NCBI RefSeq assembly: GCF_014852005.1
Contig: NZ_JACVAU010000001.1
Coordinates: 1,200,001-1,264,000 of the forward strand
Length of the DNA: 64,000 nucleotides
Origin: Pseudoxanthomonas sp. PXM03
Lineage (GTDB): Bacteria > Pseudomonadota > Gammaproteobacteria > Xanthomonadales > Xanthomonadaceae
Reading direction: 5' to 3'
Positions 37,454 to 46,597 of the stretch are shown one piece after another (positions within the stretch are counted from its first letter, which is position 1; every line of letters begins with the position of its first letter). The notes beneath the pieces are model-generated. The model had not been told where the DNA came from, did not search any database, and saw only the letters and a program-made list of their open reading frames with translations. The position numbers and the translations under genes were made by a program.

Positions 37454-37708
37454 TCAGGAGTTGCCTTCAGGCAGCGCGACCGAGATGTCCAGCACGTCGT
37501 GGTCGCCATCCTTGATCAGGTCGACCTTCACCGCGTCGACGTCGACGTTGACGTACTTCTTGATGACTTCCAGCAACTCGCGGCGCAGCAGCGGCAGGTA
37601 GTCGGGGGCGCCACGCGAATTGCGTTCCTGCGCGATGATGATCTGCAGGCGGTTCTTCGCGGTTTCGGCGGTGTTCTTCTTCGCCTTGAGGAAATCGAAC
37701 AGGCCCAT
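37454..37708 (-). CDS. minE: Cell-division topological specificity factor MinE
   Basis: 84 residues. The N-terminal membrane-targeting and anti-MinCD stretch is [19 protein letters not shown], and the dimer domain has [26 protein letters not shown]. It drives MinD off the membrane. The ATG at 37708 has GGAGG upstream, two bases after the minD stop; a longer TTG frame (37714) is not needed. Confidence 0.95.
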   Translation of the reverse strand: MGLFDFLKAKKNTAETAKNRLQIIIAQERNSRGAPDYLPLLRRELLEVIKKYVNVDVDAVKVDLIKDGDHDVLDISVALPEGNS

Positions 37709-37710
37709 GT

Positions 37711-38520
37711 TCAACCTCCGAACAACTTGGTGAAGAAACCCTTCTTCTCAAGGGTGATGAAGCGCATCGGGCGGTCTTCGCCCAGCAGGCGCCCCACGGT
37801 GTCGTCGTAGGCCTGGCCGGCCGGCGATTCCAGGTCGAGGATGACCGGTTCGCCCTTGTTGGAGGCGTTGAGCACGTCGCCCGACTCGGGGATCACGCCC
37901 AGGGTCTTCAGGCCCAGCACGTCCTCCACGTCCTTGATGCTGAGCATCTCGCCGCCTTCCACGCGCGCAGGGTTGTAGCGCGTCAGCAGCAGGTTGGCCT
38001 TCAGCGTCTCGCCGTTCTCGGCCTTGCGGGTCTTGGAGTCCAGCAGGCCGAGGATGCGGTCGGAGTCGCGCACGGAGGACACTTCCGGGTTGACCACCAC
38101 GATGGCCTGATCGGCGAAGTACATCGCCAGGAACGCGCCTTTCTCGATGCCGGCCGGCGAGTCGCACACGACGTAGTCGAAGCCGTCGTCGGACAGGTCC
38201 TTCAGCACCTTCTCCACGCCTTCCTTGGTCAGCGCATCCTTGTCGCGGGTCTGCGAGGCGGCCAGCACGTACAGCGTATCGAAGCGCTTGTCCTTGATCA
38301 GGGCCTGCTTCAGGGTGGCTTCGCCCTGGGTGACGTTGACGAAGTCGTACACGACGCGGCGTTCGCAGCCCATGATGAGGTCGAGGTTGCGCAGGCCGAC
38401 GTCGAAGTCGATGACCGCGACCTTCTTGCCGCGACGGGCCAAACCGCATGCGATGCTGGCGCTGGTGGTGGTCTTGCCCACTCCGCCCTTGCCGGACGTG
38501 ACTACGATGATTTCAGCCAA
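37711..38520 (-). CDS. minD: Septum-site-determining ATPase MinD
   Basis: 269 residues. The deviant Walker A is [10 protein letters not shown] (9-18), switch I is [10 protein letters not shown], and switch II is [10 protein letters not shown]. The C-terminal amphipathic helix ([16 protein letters not shown]) binds the membrane. With MinC and MinE it keeps the Z-ring at midcell. It lies 45 bases after minC. Confidence 0.97.
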   Translation of the reverse strand: MAEIIVVTSGKGGVGKTTTSASIACGLARRGKKVAVIDFDVGLRNLDLIMGCERRVVYDFVNVTQGEATLKQALIKDKRFDTLYVLAASQTRDKDALTKEGVEKVLKDLSDDGFDYVVCDSPAGIEKGAFLAMYFADQAIVVVNPEVSSVRDSDRILGLLDSKTRKAENGETLKANLLLTRYNPARVEGGEMLSIKDVEDVLGLKTLGVIPESGDVLNASNKGEPVILDLESPAGQAYDDTVGRLLGEDRPMRFITLEKKGFFTKLFGG

Positions 38521-38565
38521 CGGTGTTCTCCTTGGTCGTTCTTCTATTTGGGGTAACGCAGCGCA

Positions 38566-39339
38566 TCATTCCTGCGCGACGATCTTGAGTTGGTCCTGGT
38601 CCAGCCAGATCTGCACGGCCTTGCCGCGCAGTTCCTTGGGTACTTCCTCCATCACCTTGTAGTGACCGGCGACGGCGACCAGTTCGGCATGGAACTCGCG
38701 GCAGAAAATGCGCGCATCGGCGTTGCCGCGCGCGCCGGCGAGGGCGCGGCCGCGCAGGGCGCCGTAGATGTGGATGGAGCCGTCGGAGATGACTTCGGCG
38801 CCGGCACCCACGGTGCTCAGCACGGTCAGGTCGCGGTTTTCCGCGTAAAGCTGCTGGCCCGATCGCACAGGGGTCTTCTGGACCAGCCCAGGCTTGGTGT
38901 CCGCGGCTTTCGCCGTGGGTGCCGGCGCCGCCTTGGCGGGGGCGGGCGCGGGTTCGGCCCGCGCGGGGGCGGGCGTGGCCTGCGCCACCGGTTCGTACTG
39001 CGCGCGGAACTTGGCCAGCAGGGGCAGGCCGAGCTGTTCGGAAAGGGTTTCGGTTTCACGCGTGCCATAGGCCAGCGCCACCGGGAGGACGCCGGCGCCG
39101 CGCAGACCGTCGATCAGTGCGCGTGCCGTCGCTTCGTCCGGCAGGCGGGTCAGGCCGCCGAAGTCGACGATCACGGCAGCGCGGCCGAACAGCTTGGGCG
39201 CGCGCTCCACGCGCTCGCGCATCTCGCGGATCAGTTGGTCGACATCGAGGGTGCGGATGCGGAGGTTGGCGATGCCGACCTGGCCGATCTTCAGTTCACC
39301 GGCCTGTTCGTAGTCCATGGAGGCTCGCGTCACGCTCAT
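38566..39339 (-). CDS. minC: Septum-site-determining protein MinC
   Basis: 257 residues, an inhibitor of FtsZ polymerisation. The N-domain (about 15-110) has ELKIGQVGIANLRIRTLD. A Pro/Ala linker (about 126-155) follows. The C-domain has VRSGQQLYAENRDLTVLSTVGAGAEV and IHIYGALRGRALAG. The ATG at 39339 overlaps the stop of the upstream GNAT gene (ATGA), which favours it over the ATG at 39318. Confidence 0.96.
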   Translation of the reverse strand: MSVTRASMDYEQAGELKIGQVGIANLRIRTLDVDQLIREMRERVERAPKLFGRAAVIVDFGGLTRLPDEATARALIDGLRGAGVLPVALAYGTRETETLSEQLGLPLLAKFRAQYEPVAQATPAPARAEPAPAPAKAAPAPTAKAADTKPGLVQKTPVRSGQQLYAENRDLTVLSTVGAGAEVISDGSIHIYGALRGRALAGARGNADARIFCREFHAELVAVAGHYKVMEEVPKELRGKAVQIWLDQDQLKIVAQE

Positions 39340-39932
39340 GTACCCGTCGGCCGTTGCGTGCTGGCATCGGCCAGCAGCCGGGTGCGGGCCCACGGTGCGT
39401 CCGGCAGGGCGTCGCCATAGGTCTCGCGGACCCACGGATAGCTGCACAGTTCCTTCATCAGCATGCTGGCGCGCACGTTGGCCTCGGCCATGACGTTCTG
39501 GCCGATCTCGCGGAAGCCGAAGCTGCCATGGAAGAGCAGGGCGGGGTCGGCGCCATGGTCGAGGAAGACTTCGCAGGCCAGCTGCGGATAGCGCAGTTCC
39601 GCATAGCTCTGCACGTCGGCGTAGAACGCCCGGCCCACGCCACCGCCGCGGCGGCGGCTGGCCACCACGATGCGGTCGATGTAGAAGAACTGCGGGTAGC
39701 GGTCGCGGAACCAGGCGAAGTTGCTGCTGTCATGCCCGGCGTTCGAGCCGAAGCCGACCAGGAAACCGGCGAGGTTGCCGTCGCGTTCGGCGACGCGGAA
39801 GTACTCGGCCTGTTCGTAGAAGCGGCGGACCTTGGCCGAATCCAGCGGCAGGATCGCCAGTCCGGCATTGTTGTTGAGGGCTAGGACGGAATCCAGCTCG
39901 TGCTCGCGCACGTCGCGGATGACAATCGACAT
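39336..39932 (-). CDS. GNAT-family acetyltransferase coupled to minC
   Basis: 198 residues. The GNAT fold is seen in RFYEQAEYFRVAERDGNLAGFLVGF, then FYIDRIVVASRRRGGGVGRAFYADV (the acetyl-CoA V-x-x-x-x-R-R-x-G-x-G/A motif), then GFREIGQNV. The substrate is unknown. It overlaps minC by four bases and is first in the min transcript, so it will be co-expressed with the division genes. The ATG at 39932 has an AGGT upstream. Neighbours outside the unit give no clue to the substrate. Confidence 0.9.
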   Translation of the reverse strand: MSIVIRDVREHELDSVLALNNNAGLAILPLDSAKVRRFYEQAEYFRVAERDGNLAGFLVGFGSNAGHDSSNFAWFRDRYPQFFYIDRIVVASRRRGGGVGRAFYADVQSYAELRYPQLACEVFLDHGADPALLFHGSFGFREIGQNVMAEANVRASMLMKELCSYPWVRETYGDALPDAPWARTRLLADASTQRPTGT

Positions 39933-40111
39933 TACCTGACTCCGAACGGGTCTTGCAGGGCGGCGCACGGCCAAGCGGGGATTATCGCATGGTGCCGCAG
40001 CGACGGGCGAGGCGGCGGGTGAGCGGGGGATGAACCCGGCCATCCCCATTCCAACGCGGGCATGACTTTAGTTGGGACATGGTCGCGCGCGATTCCGCCT
40101 AAGATGCCTGG

Positions 40112-41353
40112 ATGTTGGGACGACTCAGCCATACCCGCCTGCTGCGCGCCGCCGGGCTCTACACATGGGCCCTGGTGGGGATTCCCATCATCCTGAATGT
40201 GTGGGTGCTGCCGCCGTCCAGCGGAACGGACGAGCAGGGCGTCAACCTGCCGCTGACCGCGCTGTGCTACTTCACCTTTGGCGGCGTCTACTGGCTGGCG
40301 ACGCGTGCGCTGGATGGCCGTCGGGATGGCCTGCCGGTGGCATGGAACGTGCCGCTGGCCATGGTGCTGACGGCGACCGCGATCGGGGTGGGCTTCTACA
40401 CCCAGACCGGGCTGGGCGCCGTGCTGCTGCTGATCATGGCCGGCGTGCTGCCCTGGCTGCTGGAACTGCGCTTCGCGGTGGCCTGGCTGCTGGCCGCGCA
40501 CGTCCTGCTGGTGCCGTCGTTCATGGCCCGCGACGACTTCAATTTCTGGGAGGCCCTGTTCCAGTCGATGTTCTACGTGGGGTTTTCGGCCTTCGTGCTG
40601 ATCACCACCTACGTGGCGCGCCAGCAGGCCCAGGCGCGTGAAGAGCAGCGGCGACTCAACGCGGAACTGCGCGCCACCCGCGTGCTGCTGGCCGAGAGCG
40701 CCCGGGTGAACGAGCGCACCCGCATCTCCCGCGAATTGCACGATCTGCTGGGGCACCACCTGACCGCCCTGAGCCTGAACCTGGAAGTTGCCGGCCACAT
40801 GACCGAGGGGCGCGCGCAGGAGCACGTGCGCCAGGCGCATACGCTGGCCCGGCTGCTGCTGACCGACGTACGCGAAGCCGTCAGCCAGCTGCGCGACAGC
40901 GGCGCCATCGATCTGGGGGCGGCGCTGGTTCCGCTGGCCGAAAAAGTCCCTTCGCTGGCCATCCACATGGATATCGAAGAGCCCCTGACCCTCGAAGACC
41001 CGCACCGCGCCCATGTGTTGCTGCGGTGCACCCAGGAGATCATCACCAACGCCGTCCGCCATGCCAACGCCCGCCACCTGTGGCTGCATTGCCGGCGAGA
41101 TGGGGCGAAGATCCTGATCGATGCCCGCGACGACGGTGCCGGTAGCGGGCAGGTGGTCGCGGGCAACGGCCTCACCGGCATGCGCGAGCGCCTGTCCCAG
41201 TACGGTGGCGACCTGCGCATCGAGACACAGCCCGGACGGGGCTTTTGCCTGCACATCGCGTTGCCCGTCAACGAGGCCGTACCCGGCCTCGCGCCCCGCC
41301 CCCTTCCACAACCCGAACCCACACCCGAGCTCAGCTCCGGAGGAACCCCGTGA
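40112..41353 (+). CDS. Sensor histidine kinase (DesK/NarL-partner type)
   Basis: 413 residues. Five to six N-terminal hydrophobic helices (about 18-165) form the sensor. The HisKA_3 motif is ISRELHDLLGHHLTALSL with H210. The ATPase domain (TNAVRHANARHLWL for the N box, DDGAG for the G1 box, NGLTGMRERL) follows. The sensor resembles that of membrane-order kinases such as DesK, but the signal is unknown. The C-terminus ends in a Pro-rich tail. It overlaps the response-regulator start by four bases. Confidence 0.93.
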   Translation: MLGRLSHTRLLRAAGLYTWALVGIPIILNVWVLPPSSGTDEQGVNLPLTALCYFTFGGVYWLATRALDGRRDGLPVAWNVPLAMVLTATAIGVGFYTQTGLGAVLLLIMAGVLPWLLELRFAVAWLLAAHVLLVPSFMARDDFNFWEALFQSMFYVGFSAFVLITTYVARQQAQAREEQRRLNAELRATRVLLAESARVNERTRISRELHDLLGHHLTALSLNLEVAGHMTEGRAQEHVRQAHTLARLLLTDVREAVSQLRDSGAIDLGAALVPLAEKVPSLAIHMDIEEPLTLEDPHRAHVLLRCTQEIITNAVRHANARHLWLHCRRDGAKILIDARDDGAGSGQVVAGNGLTGMRERLSQYGGDLRIETQPGRGFCLHIALPVNEAVPGLAPRPLPQPEPTPELSSGGTP

Positions 41354-41991
41354 TCCGTGTCTGTCTGGTCGACGACCAAACCCTGGTGCGCCAGGGCATC
41401 CGTTCCCTGCTGGCGCTGGACGACGGCATCGAGGTGGTGGCCGAGGCCGCAGACGGGAAACAGGCCGTCGACCTGGTCCCGCAGGTCAACCCCGACGTGG
41501 TGCTGATGGACATGCGCATGCCGGTGATGTCGGGCCTGGAGGCGCTGCAGGCACTGGCCAGAACGGGCCAGCTTCCCCCCACCATCATCCTGACCACGTT
41601 CGACGACGACCAGCTCGTCCTTGCCGGGCTGAAGGCAGGCGCCAAGGGCTACCTGCTGAAGGATGTGTCGCTGGAGCAACTGGTCGGCGCCATCCGCACC
41701 GTGGCCGGCGGCGGCTCGCTGGTGCAGCCGGCCGTCACCCAGCGCCTGCTGTCCGGCCTGGAGCACATGCGCAACGAGTTCGTCAGCCTGGACCGCCCGG
41801 ATCCGTTGACGGACCGCGAGACCGAGATCCTCCGGCTGATGGCTAGCGGCTTCTCCAACAAGGAGATCGCCAACTCGCTGGGTGTGGCCGAGGGGACCAT
41901 CAAGAACCATGTCTCCAACATCCTTTCCAAGCTGGGTGTGCGCGACCGCACGCGGGCGGTGCTCAAGGCGTTCGAACTGCAGTTGGTCTGA
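41350..41991 (+). CDS. NarL/FixJ-type response regulator
   Basis: 213 residues. The receiver has D8, D9 and the phosphorylated D54 (MDMRMP), then K at the end of the domain (KGYLLKDVS). The LuxR-type helix-turn-helix is at about 145-205 (LTDRETEILRLMASGFSNKEIANSLGVAEGTIKNHV; the turn is SLGVAEGTI). The GTG at 41350 has GGAGG upstream and overlaps the kinase stop. It is the partner of the kinase; its target genes are not evident. Confidence 0.95.
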   Translation: MIRVCLVDDQTLVRQGIRSLLALDDGIEVVAEAADGKQAVDLVPQVNPDVVLMDMRMPVMSGLEALQALARTGQLPPTIILTTFDDDQLVLAGLKAGAKGYLLKDVSLEQLVGAIRTVAGGGSLVQPAVTQRLLSGLEHMRNEFVSLDRPDPLTDRETEILRLMASGFSNKEIANSLGVAEGTIKNHVSNILSKLGVRDRTRAVLKAFELQLV

Positions 41992-42175
41992 AGTCCGCGG
42001 CAGGGTCTGTTGCTGCAGCGCACAGGTGCGCCCTGGCCGCCGAGGCCCCTTTCCATACGCCCCGGAATAGGGCGGCCAACCGGTGTCAGGTGGGCTGCCC
42101 GAAGGCTGCCAACCCTGCTAGGATGCGCGTTGCATTTTTTTCACGGCCGAGGCACCGGCCCCCGGAGACTCCTGA

Positions 42176-43339
42176 ATGACCCGTTTGATCGAGTTCGTGA
42201 TTGCGTTGGCGCTGGTTCTGGCGCTGTTTCTGGTGATCGGCCTGGTCCTGCCGTCCTCGCGCGAGTTGCAGGAAAGCGTCGAGACCAACCGTCGCATGAC
42301 CATCGTGTTCGACACGCTGAACAACGTGCGTCGACTGAAGGACTGGAACCCGCTGATCCCGAGCGCGGCCAACGAACTGAGCTACTCGGGCGGGGAAGAC
42401 AACTCCGGCGTCGGCGCGAAGGTGGACTTCAACTCCGCCAATGCGGGCTGGGGCCAGGGCAGCTGGGAAATCGTCGAGAGCGAGCGTCCGGCGCCGAGCG
42501 GCGGCACCGGCAAGATCGCGTATGCGATTACCGACAAGCGCATGGGCAGCGACAAGCGCAGCGTCTTCACGCTGGAGCCGAGCGGCAAGAACAACCGCAA
42601 CGTAAAGATCACTCAGAGCTACGAGGTGAAGTACGGCTTCAACCTGCTCGGCCGCTACGCCGGCATGTACGTGAGTCGCCACGTCGGTGACGCCGTCAAG
42701 GCCGGCCTGTCGAAGCTGACCAACATGCTGGCCACCGTGCCGAACTTCGACTACCGCACCGAAGGCAGCCCGCTGACCGACCTGAAAATCGTCGAGGTGC
42801 CCGCCGAAGACCTGCTGGTCGTCAACGCAGGCAACATCGACCGCACCAACGACGCCATCAAGGCGTCGATCAAGCAGAACCAGGAGTGGATCAAGCGCGT
42901 GATGGATGCCAACGGCCTGGTCGCCGCCGGTCCGCTGCGTATCATCACCACCGACTTCGGCACCGAGAAGTACGCGTTCGACGTGGCGCAGCCGGTCCGC
43001 AAGGGCAGTGCAGCGCCGAAGGCCGATGCCGCCGCCGCCGACGGTGAAACGGCACCTGCCGCTGCGCCCGCGCCGGTCGCTTCCACGGGTGAGTTGAAGG
43101 TCACCATCCCCTCGGGCGCACCGGTCGAGTACGTTCGTACCGAAGCCCGCAAGTCGGCGTTCGCCAGCTACACCGGCTACATGGCCGAGCTCGACAACCA
43201 GCGCAATGCGCTGCGCGCCTGGGCCGTCACCGCCGGCCACGAAGTGGTCGATCGTCCGTACGAGTCCTGGAAGTCGGGTGTCGATGGCTCCTTCGATGCC
43301 GGCGGCAAGTTCGACATCTACTGGGCGGTCAAGCAGTAA
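42176..43339 (+). CDS. Membrane-anchored SRPBCC / GyrI-like protein
   Basis: 387 residues. One N-terminal membrane helix (about 5-27) is followed by an SRPBCC/polyketide-cyclase-like domain (about 37-190; LNNVRRLKDWNPLIPSAANE). A GyrI-like second part (about 200-385; ending AGGKFDIYWAVKQ) follows. An Ala/Pro-rich linker of about 30 residues (near 285-315) interrupts it. Such proteins bind hydrophobic ligands. Xanthomonads have it as a conserved 'polyketide cyclase'. The ligand is unknown. The ATG at 42176 has GGAG upstream. The gene is not tightly linked to its neighbours. Confidence 0.8.
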   Translation: MTRLIEFVIALALVLALFLVIGLVLPSSRELQESVETNRRMTIVFDTLNNVRRLKDWNPLIPSAANELSYSGGEDNSGVGAKVDFNSANAGWGQGSWEIVESERPAPSGGTGKIAYAITDKRMGSDKRSVFTLEPSGKNNRNVKITQSYEVKYGFNLLGRYAGMYVSRHVGDAVKAGLSKLTNMLATVPNFDYRTEGSPLTDLKIVEVPAEDLLVVNAGNIDRTNDAIKASIKQNQEWIKRVMDANGLVAAGPLRIITTDFGTEKYAFDVAQPVRKGSAAPKADAAAADGETAPAAAPAPVASTGELKVTIPSGAPVEYVRTEARKSAFASYTGYMAELDNQRNALRAWAVTAGHEVVDRPYESWKSGVDGSFDAGGKFDIYWAVKQ

Positions 43340-43379
43340 CACTGCCCGGACCATCGTCCGCAATGACGAGTACCACGCC

Positions 43380-43404
43380 AACGCGCCGCTTCATGCGGCG
43401 CGTT
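43380..43404 (+). terminator. Hairpin after the SRPBCC gene
   Basis: AACGCGCCGC (43380-43389) and GCGGCGCGTT (43395-43404) form a ten-base stem with a five-base loop, 40 bases after the stop. The T-run is short (GCGTTTGT), so it is a weak terminator. Confidence 0.55.
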
Positions 43405-43484
43405 GCGTTTGTGGGAGCACGGATCTCCGCGCTTCTTTCCGCCCCTGGCAGGATGCCGGCCCTTCCACGAGGTCTGCAGCACCC

Positions 43485-43853
43485 ATGAATTACGACCGTC
43501 GCCAACGCAAGCCTTCTTTCCTCGCGTTTTCCGGGGCCGTGTTCGCCGCTGCGGCTGTCGGCCTGTCGGCGTATGCCTCGCACGGCGGGGGTGCCGGACT
43601 CGCGCAGTCGCACCTGCAGACCGCAGCGTTGTTCGCTTTCGGGCATGGGCTTGCCTTGGCGGCGCTGGCGCCCGGCACCACGCGGCGCATGGGCAAAGTG
43701 GCGTTGTGCCTGCTGTTGCTGGGCACGCTGCTCTTTTCGGGCAGCCTGGTGGCTGGCGCGCTGGGTGGCCTCAGCACGCGCCTCGCCCCGGCCGGCGGCA
43801 TTACCCTGATGCTGGGCTGGTTGCTATGGGCACTGGACGCGGTCCGGCGCTGA
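43485..43853 (+). CDS. DUF423 membrane protein (YgdD-like)
   Basis: 122 residues and four hydrophobic helices: AFSGAVFAAAAVGLSAYASHG (the DUF423 start pattern), HLQTAALFAFGHGLALAAL, then VALCLLLLGTLLFSGSL, then APAGGITLMLGWLLWAL. DUF423/YgdD proteins are small inner-membrane proteins of unknown function. The usual start is directly at the first helix; this one has ten polar residues before it. It overlaps nothing; the glycosylase gene follows by four bases, so they are cotranscribed. Confidence 0.88.
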   Translation: MNYDRRQRKPSFLAFSGAVFAAAAVGLSAYASHGGGAGLAQSHLQTAALFAFGHGLALAALAPGTTRRMGKVALCLLLLGTLLFSGSLVAGALGGLSTRLAPAGGITLMLGWLLWALDAVRR

Positions 43854-43857
43854 CGCC

Positions 43858-44532
43858 ATGCCCCGTCACGCGCGCGGCTTCGATACGGAACATGCGTGGG
43901 ACCACCTGACCCGGCGCGACCGCAGACTGGGTGCGTGGATGAAGCGGATCGGCTACATCGAACCGCAGCCCACATGGAAGAAGACCTTCGACCCCGTCGA
44001 TGCGCTGGCCAAGGCGATCCTTTACCAGCAGCTGAGCGGCAAGGCCGCCGCCACCATCGTGGGGCGCGTGGAAGCGGCCATCGGCAGTGCCCGCCTGCAC
44101 TTCGACACACTGGGCCGGATTGACGACGTCGCGCTGCGCGCCTGCGGGGTTTCCGGCAACAAGGCACTGGCGTTGCGCGATCTCGCGGCGCGTGAGCAAC
44201 GGGGCGAAATCCCTACGCTGCGGCAGATGTCCACCATGCATGAGGACGACATCGTCGCCGCGCTGGTGCCCATCCGCGGCATCGGCCGCTGGACGGTGGA
44301 GATGATGCTGATGTTCCGCCTGGGACGGCCCGACGTGCTGCCCATCGACGACCTTGGCGTGCGCAAGGGCGCGCAGTTCGTCGACAAGCTCGATGCCATG
44401 CCGACGCCGAAGGAATTGCTGGCTCGCGGTGAGAAATGGGGCCCTTACCGCACCTACGCAGCGCAATATCTATGGCGCATCGCGGACTTCGGTGTCGAGG
44501 CGAAGACGCCGACGAAGCGTTCGCAGGATTGA
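43858..44532 (+). CDS. DNA-3-methyladenine glycosylase II (AlkA type)
   Basis: 224 residues. It removes alkylated purines from DNA. The helix-hairpin-helix is LVPIRGIGRWTVEMMLMF (136-153) and the catalytic aspartate is D165 (LPIDDLG). The substrate pocket start is DPVDALAKAILYQQLSGKAA. It is the short form without the Ada-like N-terminal part. The ATG at 43858 is four bases after the DUF423 stop. Confidence 0.93.
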   Translation: MPRHARGFDTEHAWDHLTRRDRRLGAWMKRIGYIEPQPTWKKTFDPVDALAKAILYQQLSGKAAATIVGRVEAAIGSARLHFDTLGRIDDVALRACGVSGNKALALRDLAAREQRGEIPTLRQMSTMHEDDIVAALVPIRGIGRWTVEMMLMFRLGRPDVLPIDDLGVRKGAQFVDKLDAMPTPKELLARGEKWGPYRTYAAQYLWRIADFGVEAKTPTKRSQD

Positions 44533-44543
44533 CCGGGGATCCC

Positions 44544-44565
44544 GCCCGCCTGTGAAAAGGCGGGC
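44544..44565 (+). terminator. Hairpin between alkA-like gene and the next gene
   Basis: GCCCGCCT (44544-44551) and AGGCGGGC (44558-44565) pair with a six-base loop. There is no T-run. Convergent genes flank it, so it could act for either. Confidence 0.4.
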
Positions 44566-44577
44566 CTTCGGAGTCGC

Positions 44578-45084
44578 TCAGCTCGCGCCGCTGTCAGTGG
44601 CTTTCCCGGCGAACAAGGGGTCCTCGCTGAGCGAGCGCCTGGGTGCCGGCGGGTTGCGTTTCCAGTCCCGCAGGAAACGGTGGTAACGGTAGGTCGCCGT
44701 CATCGCACGGAAGTAGAAGATGGCGAACACCAGGCCCAGCACAAGCCCGGAGGGCTTGCCGGTCTCGACCATGACCAGGATCTTCGACAGCACGAAATAG
44801 AGCAGCATGATCGTGGCCGCCGTGCGGCTGCGCTTGTAGATGCCGAACGCGAGCAGTGCGATCAGACCGACATCGACGAGATTCCACGCGTCGTAACCAA
44901 TTTCACGGTCGGCACCTCCCAGCGAAACCAGGGTCACGAGCAACGTCATCGCGCCGGAGATGCATGCAGCGACCCAGCCGTGCTTTATCGGGCGCGTGAT
45001 TTCGTCTGGCAGGTCACGCTCGAGAGGCTGGCGTGCATCGGCCACTGTCGCGGCGGGACTTTCATACGGGTTGGGTGTGCTCAT
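44578..45084 (-). CDS. Small membrane protein with NPYESP start
   Basis: 168 residues. The N-terminus has NPYESPAA, a motif seen at the start of many uncharacterised bacterial membrane proteins. Four hydrophobic helices (about 38-56, 68-84, 90-106, 112-128) follow. The C-terminal 35 residues are basic and polar. No known family can be named. It is convergent with the glycosylase gene. Confidence 0.75.
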   Translation of the reverse strand: MSTPNPYESPAATVADARQPLERDLPDEITRPIKHGWVAACISGAMTLLVTLVSLGGADREIGYDAWNLVDVGLIALLAFGIYKRSRTAATIMLLYFVLSKILVMVETGKPSGLVLGLVFAIFYFRAMTATYRYHRFLRDWKRNPPAPRRSLSEDPLFAGKATDSGAS

Positions 45085-45204
45085 GGCTTCCTTCCGGTTG
45101 GATTCCAGGGACGTAAGGGGCCGAGCGACGCCTTCGCCTGTACCGCCGTCGGCGGTATTCGTCAGCTGACCCGCGCCCAGCGTGTGCGCCGCGTGCCCAT
45201 ACCG

Positions 45205-46035
45205 TCAAGAGGTGGCCGCTCCCACGAAACACCAATGCCAAGGCTCATAGACGATGCCATGCGGATTGCCGCGCGGGTAACTCAAGACAAAGCCGAAATT
45301 GCCGGCATGCCCGGTCAGCCATGCGAAGGCGGCAGTGTGCTCGAACGATTCTTCGGCCGGCGGCTCGCCGGGCGTGCCGATGTCGAGCGCATTGCCGCTG
45401 TGGTGTTCGCTGTATCCGGGTGCCGCGTTCACGGTAAGGATCTGGTCCACCGTCTGCCCGCGCGCGCGCTTCCGCGCGAAGATGCCGAGTTGGTAGTCGT
45501 GGCTGCGATAACCGGAGATCGCATCCAGCGATACGCCCTCGCGTGCGGCCGCCGCCTGCATTGCGCGCCAGGCCCGGGCTGCGCCGGCGGTCAACCAAAG
45601 CGGCCGGCGGTAGCGGTCGAATCCGGCGAAGGCGAGGGCAGCGGGTTCCGCGACCAGCGGCAACCCCGTGCGTTCGCCGTATGCTTCATCCAGTCCCAGC
45701 GCGTGGAGCCGATCCTGCAGGGCATGCAGTGGCAACGAGCCCGGCGCGCCTGCATCAAAACCGCGCGTGCCTCCTGCTTCAAGCCTGTCAAGCGCATCCC
45801 ACGCGTCACCCAGCCCCGGTTCCCGACGAAGGCGTGGCACCAGCGGCTGCACGGCGCGGTGGGAGATCGCGGCCAGGTAGCGGCCGTCGTGCTTGCGGCG
45901 CAATACGGTATGCGCCGTCGCGACAGCTCGCGCGTCAGCGTTGCTGCGCACGCGCAGCAGGTCGGCAGGCCATAGTTCGATCTGCGCCGTGTTGAGCAGG
46001 ATGGATTTCAGCGGTCGGGCGGGCAGGCGGTGCAT
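45205..46035 (-). CDS. VanY-type D-alanyl-D-alanine carboxypeptidase (M15B)
   Basis: 276 residues. The zinc peptidase motifs are ISGYRSHDYQLGIF, PGYSEHHSGNALDIG (SxHxxGxAxD) and VYEPWHWCF (ExxHW-like). It trims the terminal D-Ala of peptidoglycan stem peptides. The first 100 residues do not match the family and may form an extra N-terminal domain. There is no signal peptide or clear membrane helix, which is unusual for a VanY. Last gene of the SPFH transcript, ten bases from the PH gene. Confidence 0.88.
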   Translation of the reverse strand: MHRLPARPLKSILLNTAQIELWPADLLRVRSNADARAVATAHTVLRRKHDGRYLAAISHRAVQPLVPRLRREPGLGDAWDALDRLEAGGTRGFDAGAPGSLPLHALQDRLHALGLDEAYGERTGLPLVAEPAALAFAGFDRYRRPLWLTAGAARAWRAMQAAAAREGVSLDAISGYRSHDYQLGIFARKRARGQTVDQILTVNAAPGYSEHHSGNALDIGTPGEPPAEESFEHTAAFAWLTGHAGNFGFVLSYPRGNPHGIVYEPWHWCFVGAATS

Positions 46036-46044
46036 GCCCGCAGC

Positions 46045-46590
46045 TTAGCGGCGCGGCGTGGGGGCCGCCAGTTCGCGCAAGCGTGCCAGCACATCGGCAG
46101 GGCGTGTCGGGCTGAGCATCAGGAGGCCGCCATCCCGCTGTGGCAACAGCAGGACACGGGTACGGTCGGTGACGAGGCAGAACGCCTTGGTGAGGTTGCG
46201 CAATCGGAAATGGCCGGCCTTGAAGCCCGGCAGGCTGAAACCGTTCGTCTTCAGCATCGGTGCCAGGTCGGTGTGTTCTTCCAGGCTCAGTATGCGTGCC
46301 CTGTCGAGATCGAAGGCTTCCACCGCGAGCTTCCTGGTGTAGAACGTCGCGAGCACCTGCAATTCGCGGTTGTTCAGCACGATCCGGCGACGCCGCAGGG
46401 CGAAGGTGAGCACCACGCCGACGGCCAGCACGAACGGCACCGCCAGCCATGCCGCCGAGGGCGGCGGGGTGCGGGATTCCATCGTCATCGCCACGATCAC
46501 CGCGCCGATCGCGGCAAGCACCGGCAGCCACAGCCACCAGGCGACGTGGGAGGACAGCGGGGCGACGTCGAATTCCTGCTTCTGTTGCAT
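46045..46590 (-). CDS. PH-domain membrane protein
   Basis: 181 residues. Two hydrophobic helices (about 15-33 and 42-62) are followed by a bacterial PH-type domain: RRIVLNNRELQVLATFYTRKLAVEAFDLDRARIL, then FRLRNLTKAFCLVTDRTRVLLLP. The domain is often in proteins with unknown membrane roles. The ATG at 46590 has AGGAG upstream; the longer frame upstream is the neighbouring gene's other frame. It lies seven bases after the 75-residue gene. Confidence 0.82.
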   Translation of the reverse strand: MQQKQEFDVAPLSSHVAWWLWLPVLAAIGAVIVAMTMESRTPPPSAAWLAVPFVLAVGVVLTFALRRRRIVLNNRELQVLATFYTRKLAVEAFDLDRARILSLEEHTDLAPMLKTNGFSLPGFKAGHFRLRNLTKAFCLVTDRTRVLLLPQRDGGLLMLSPTRPADVLARLRELAAPTPRR

Positions 46591-46597
46591 GGGGCTC

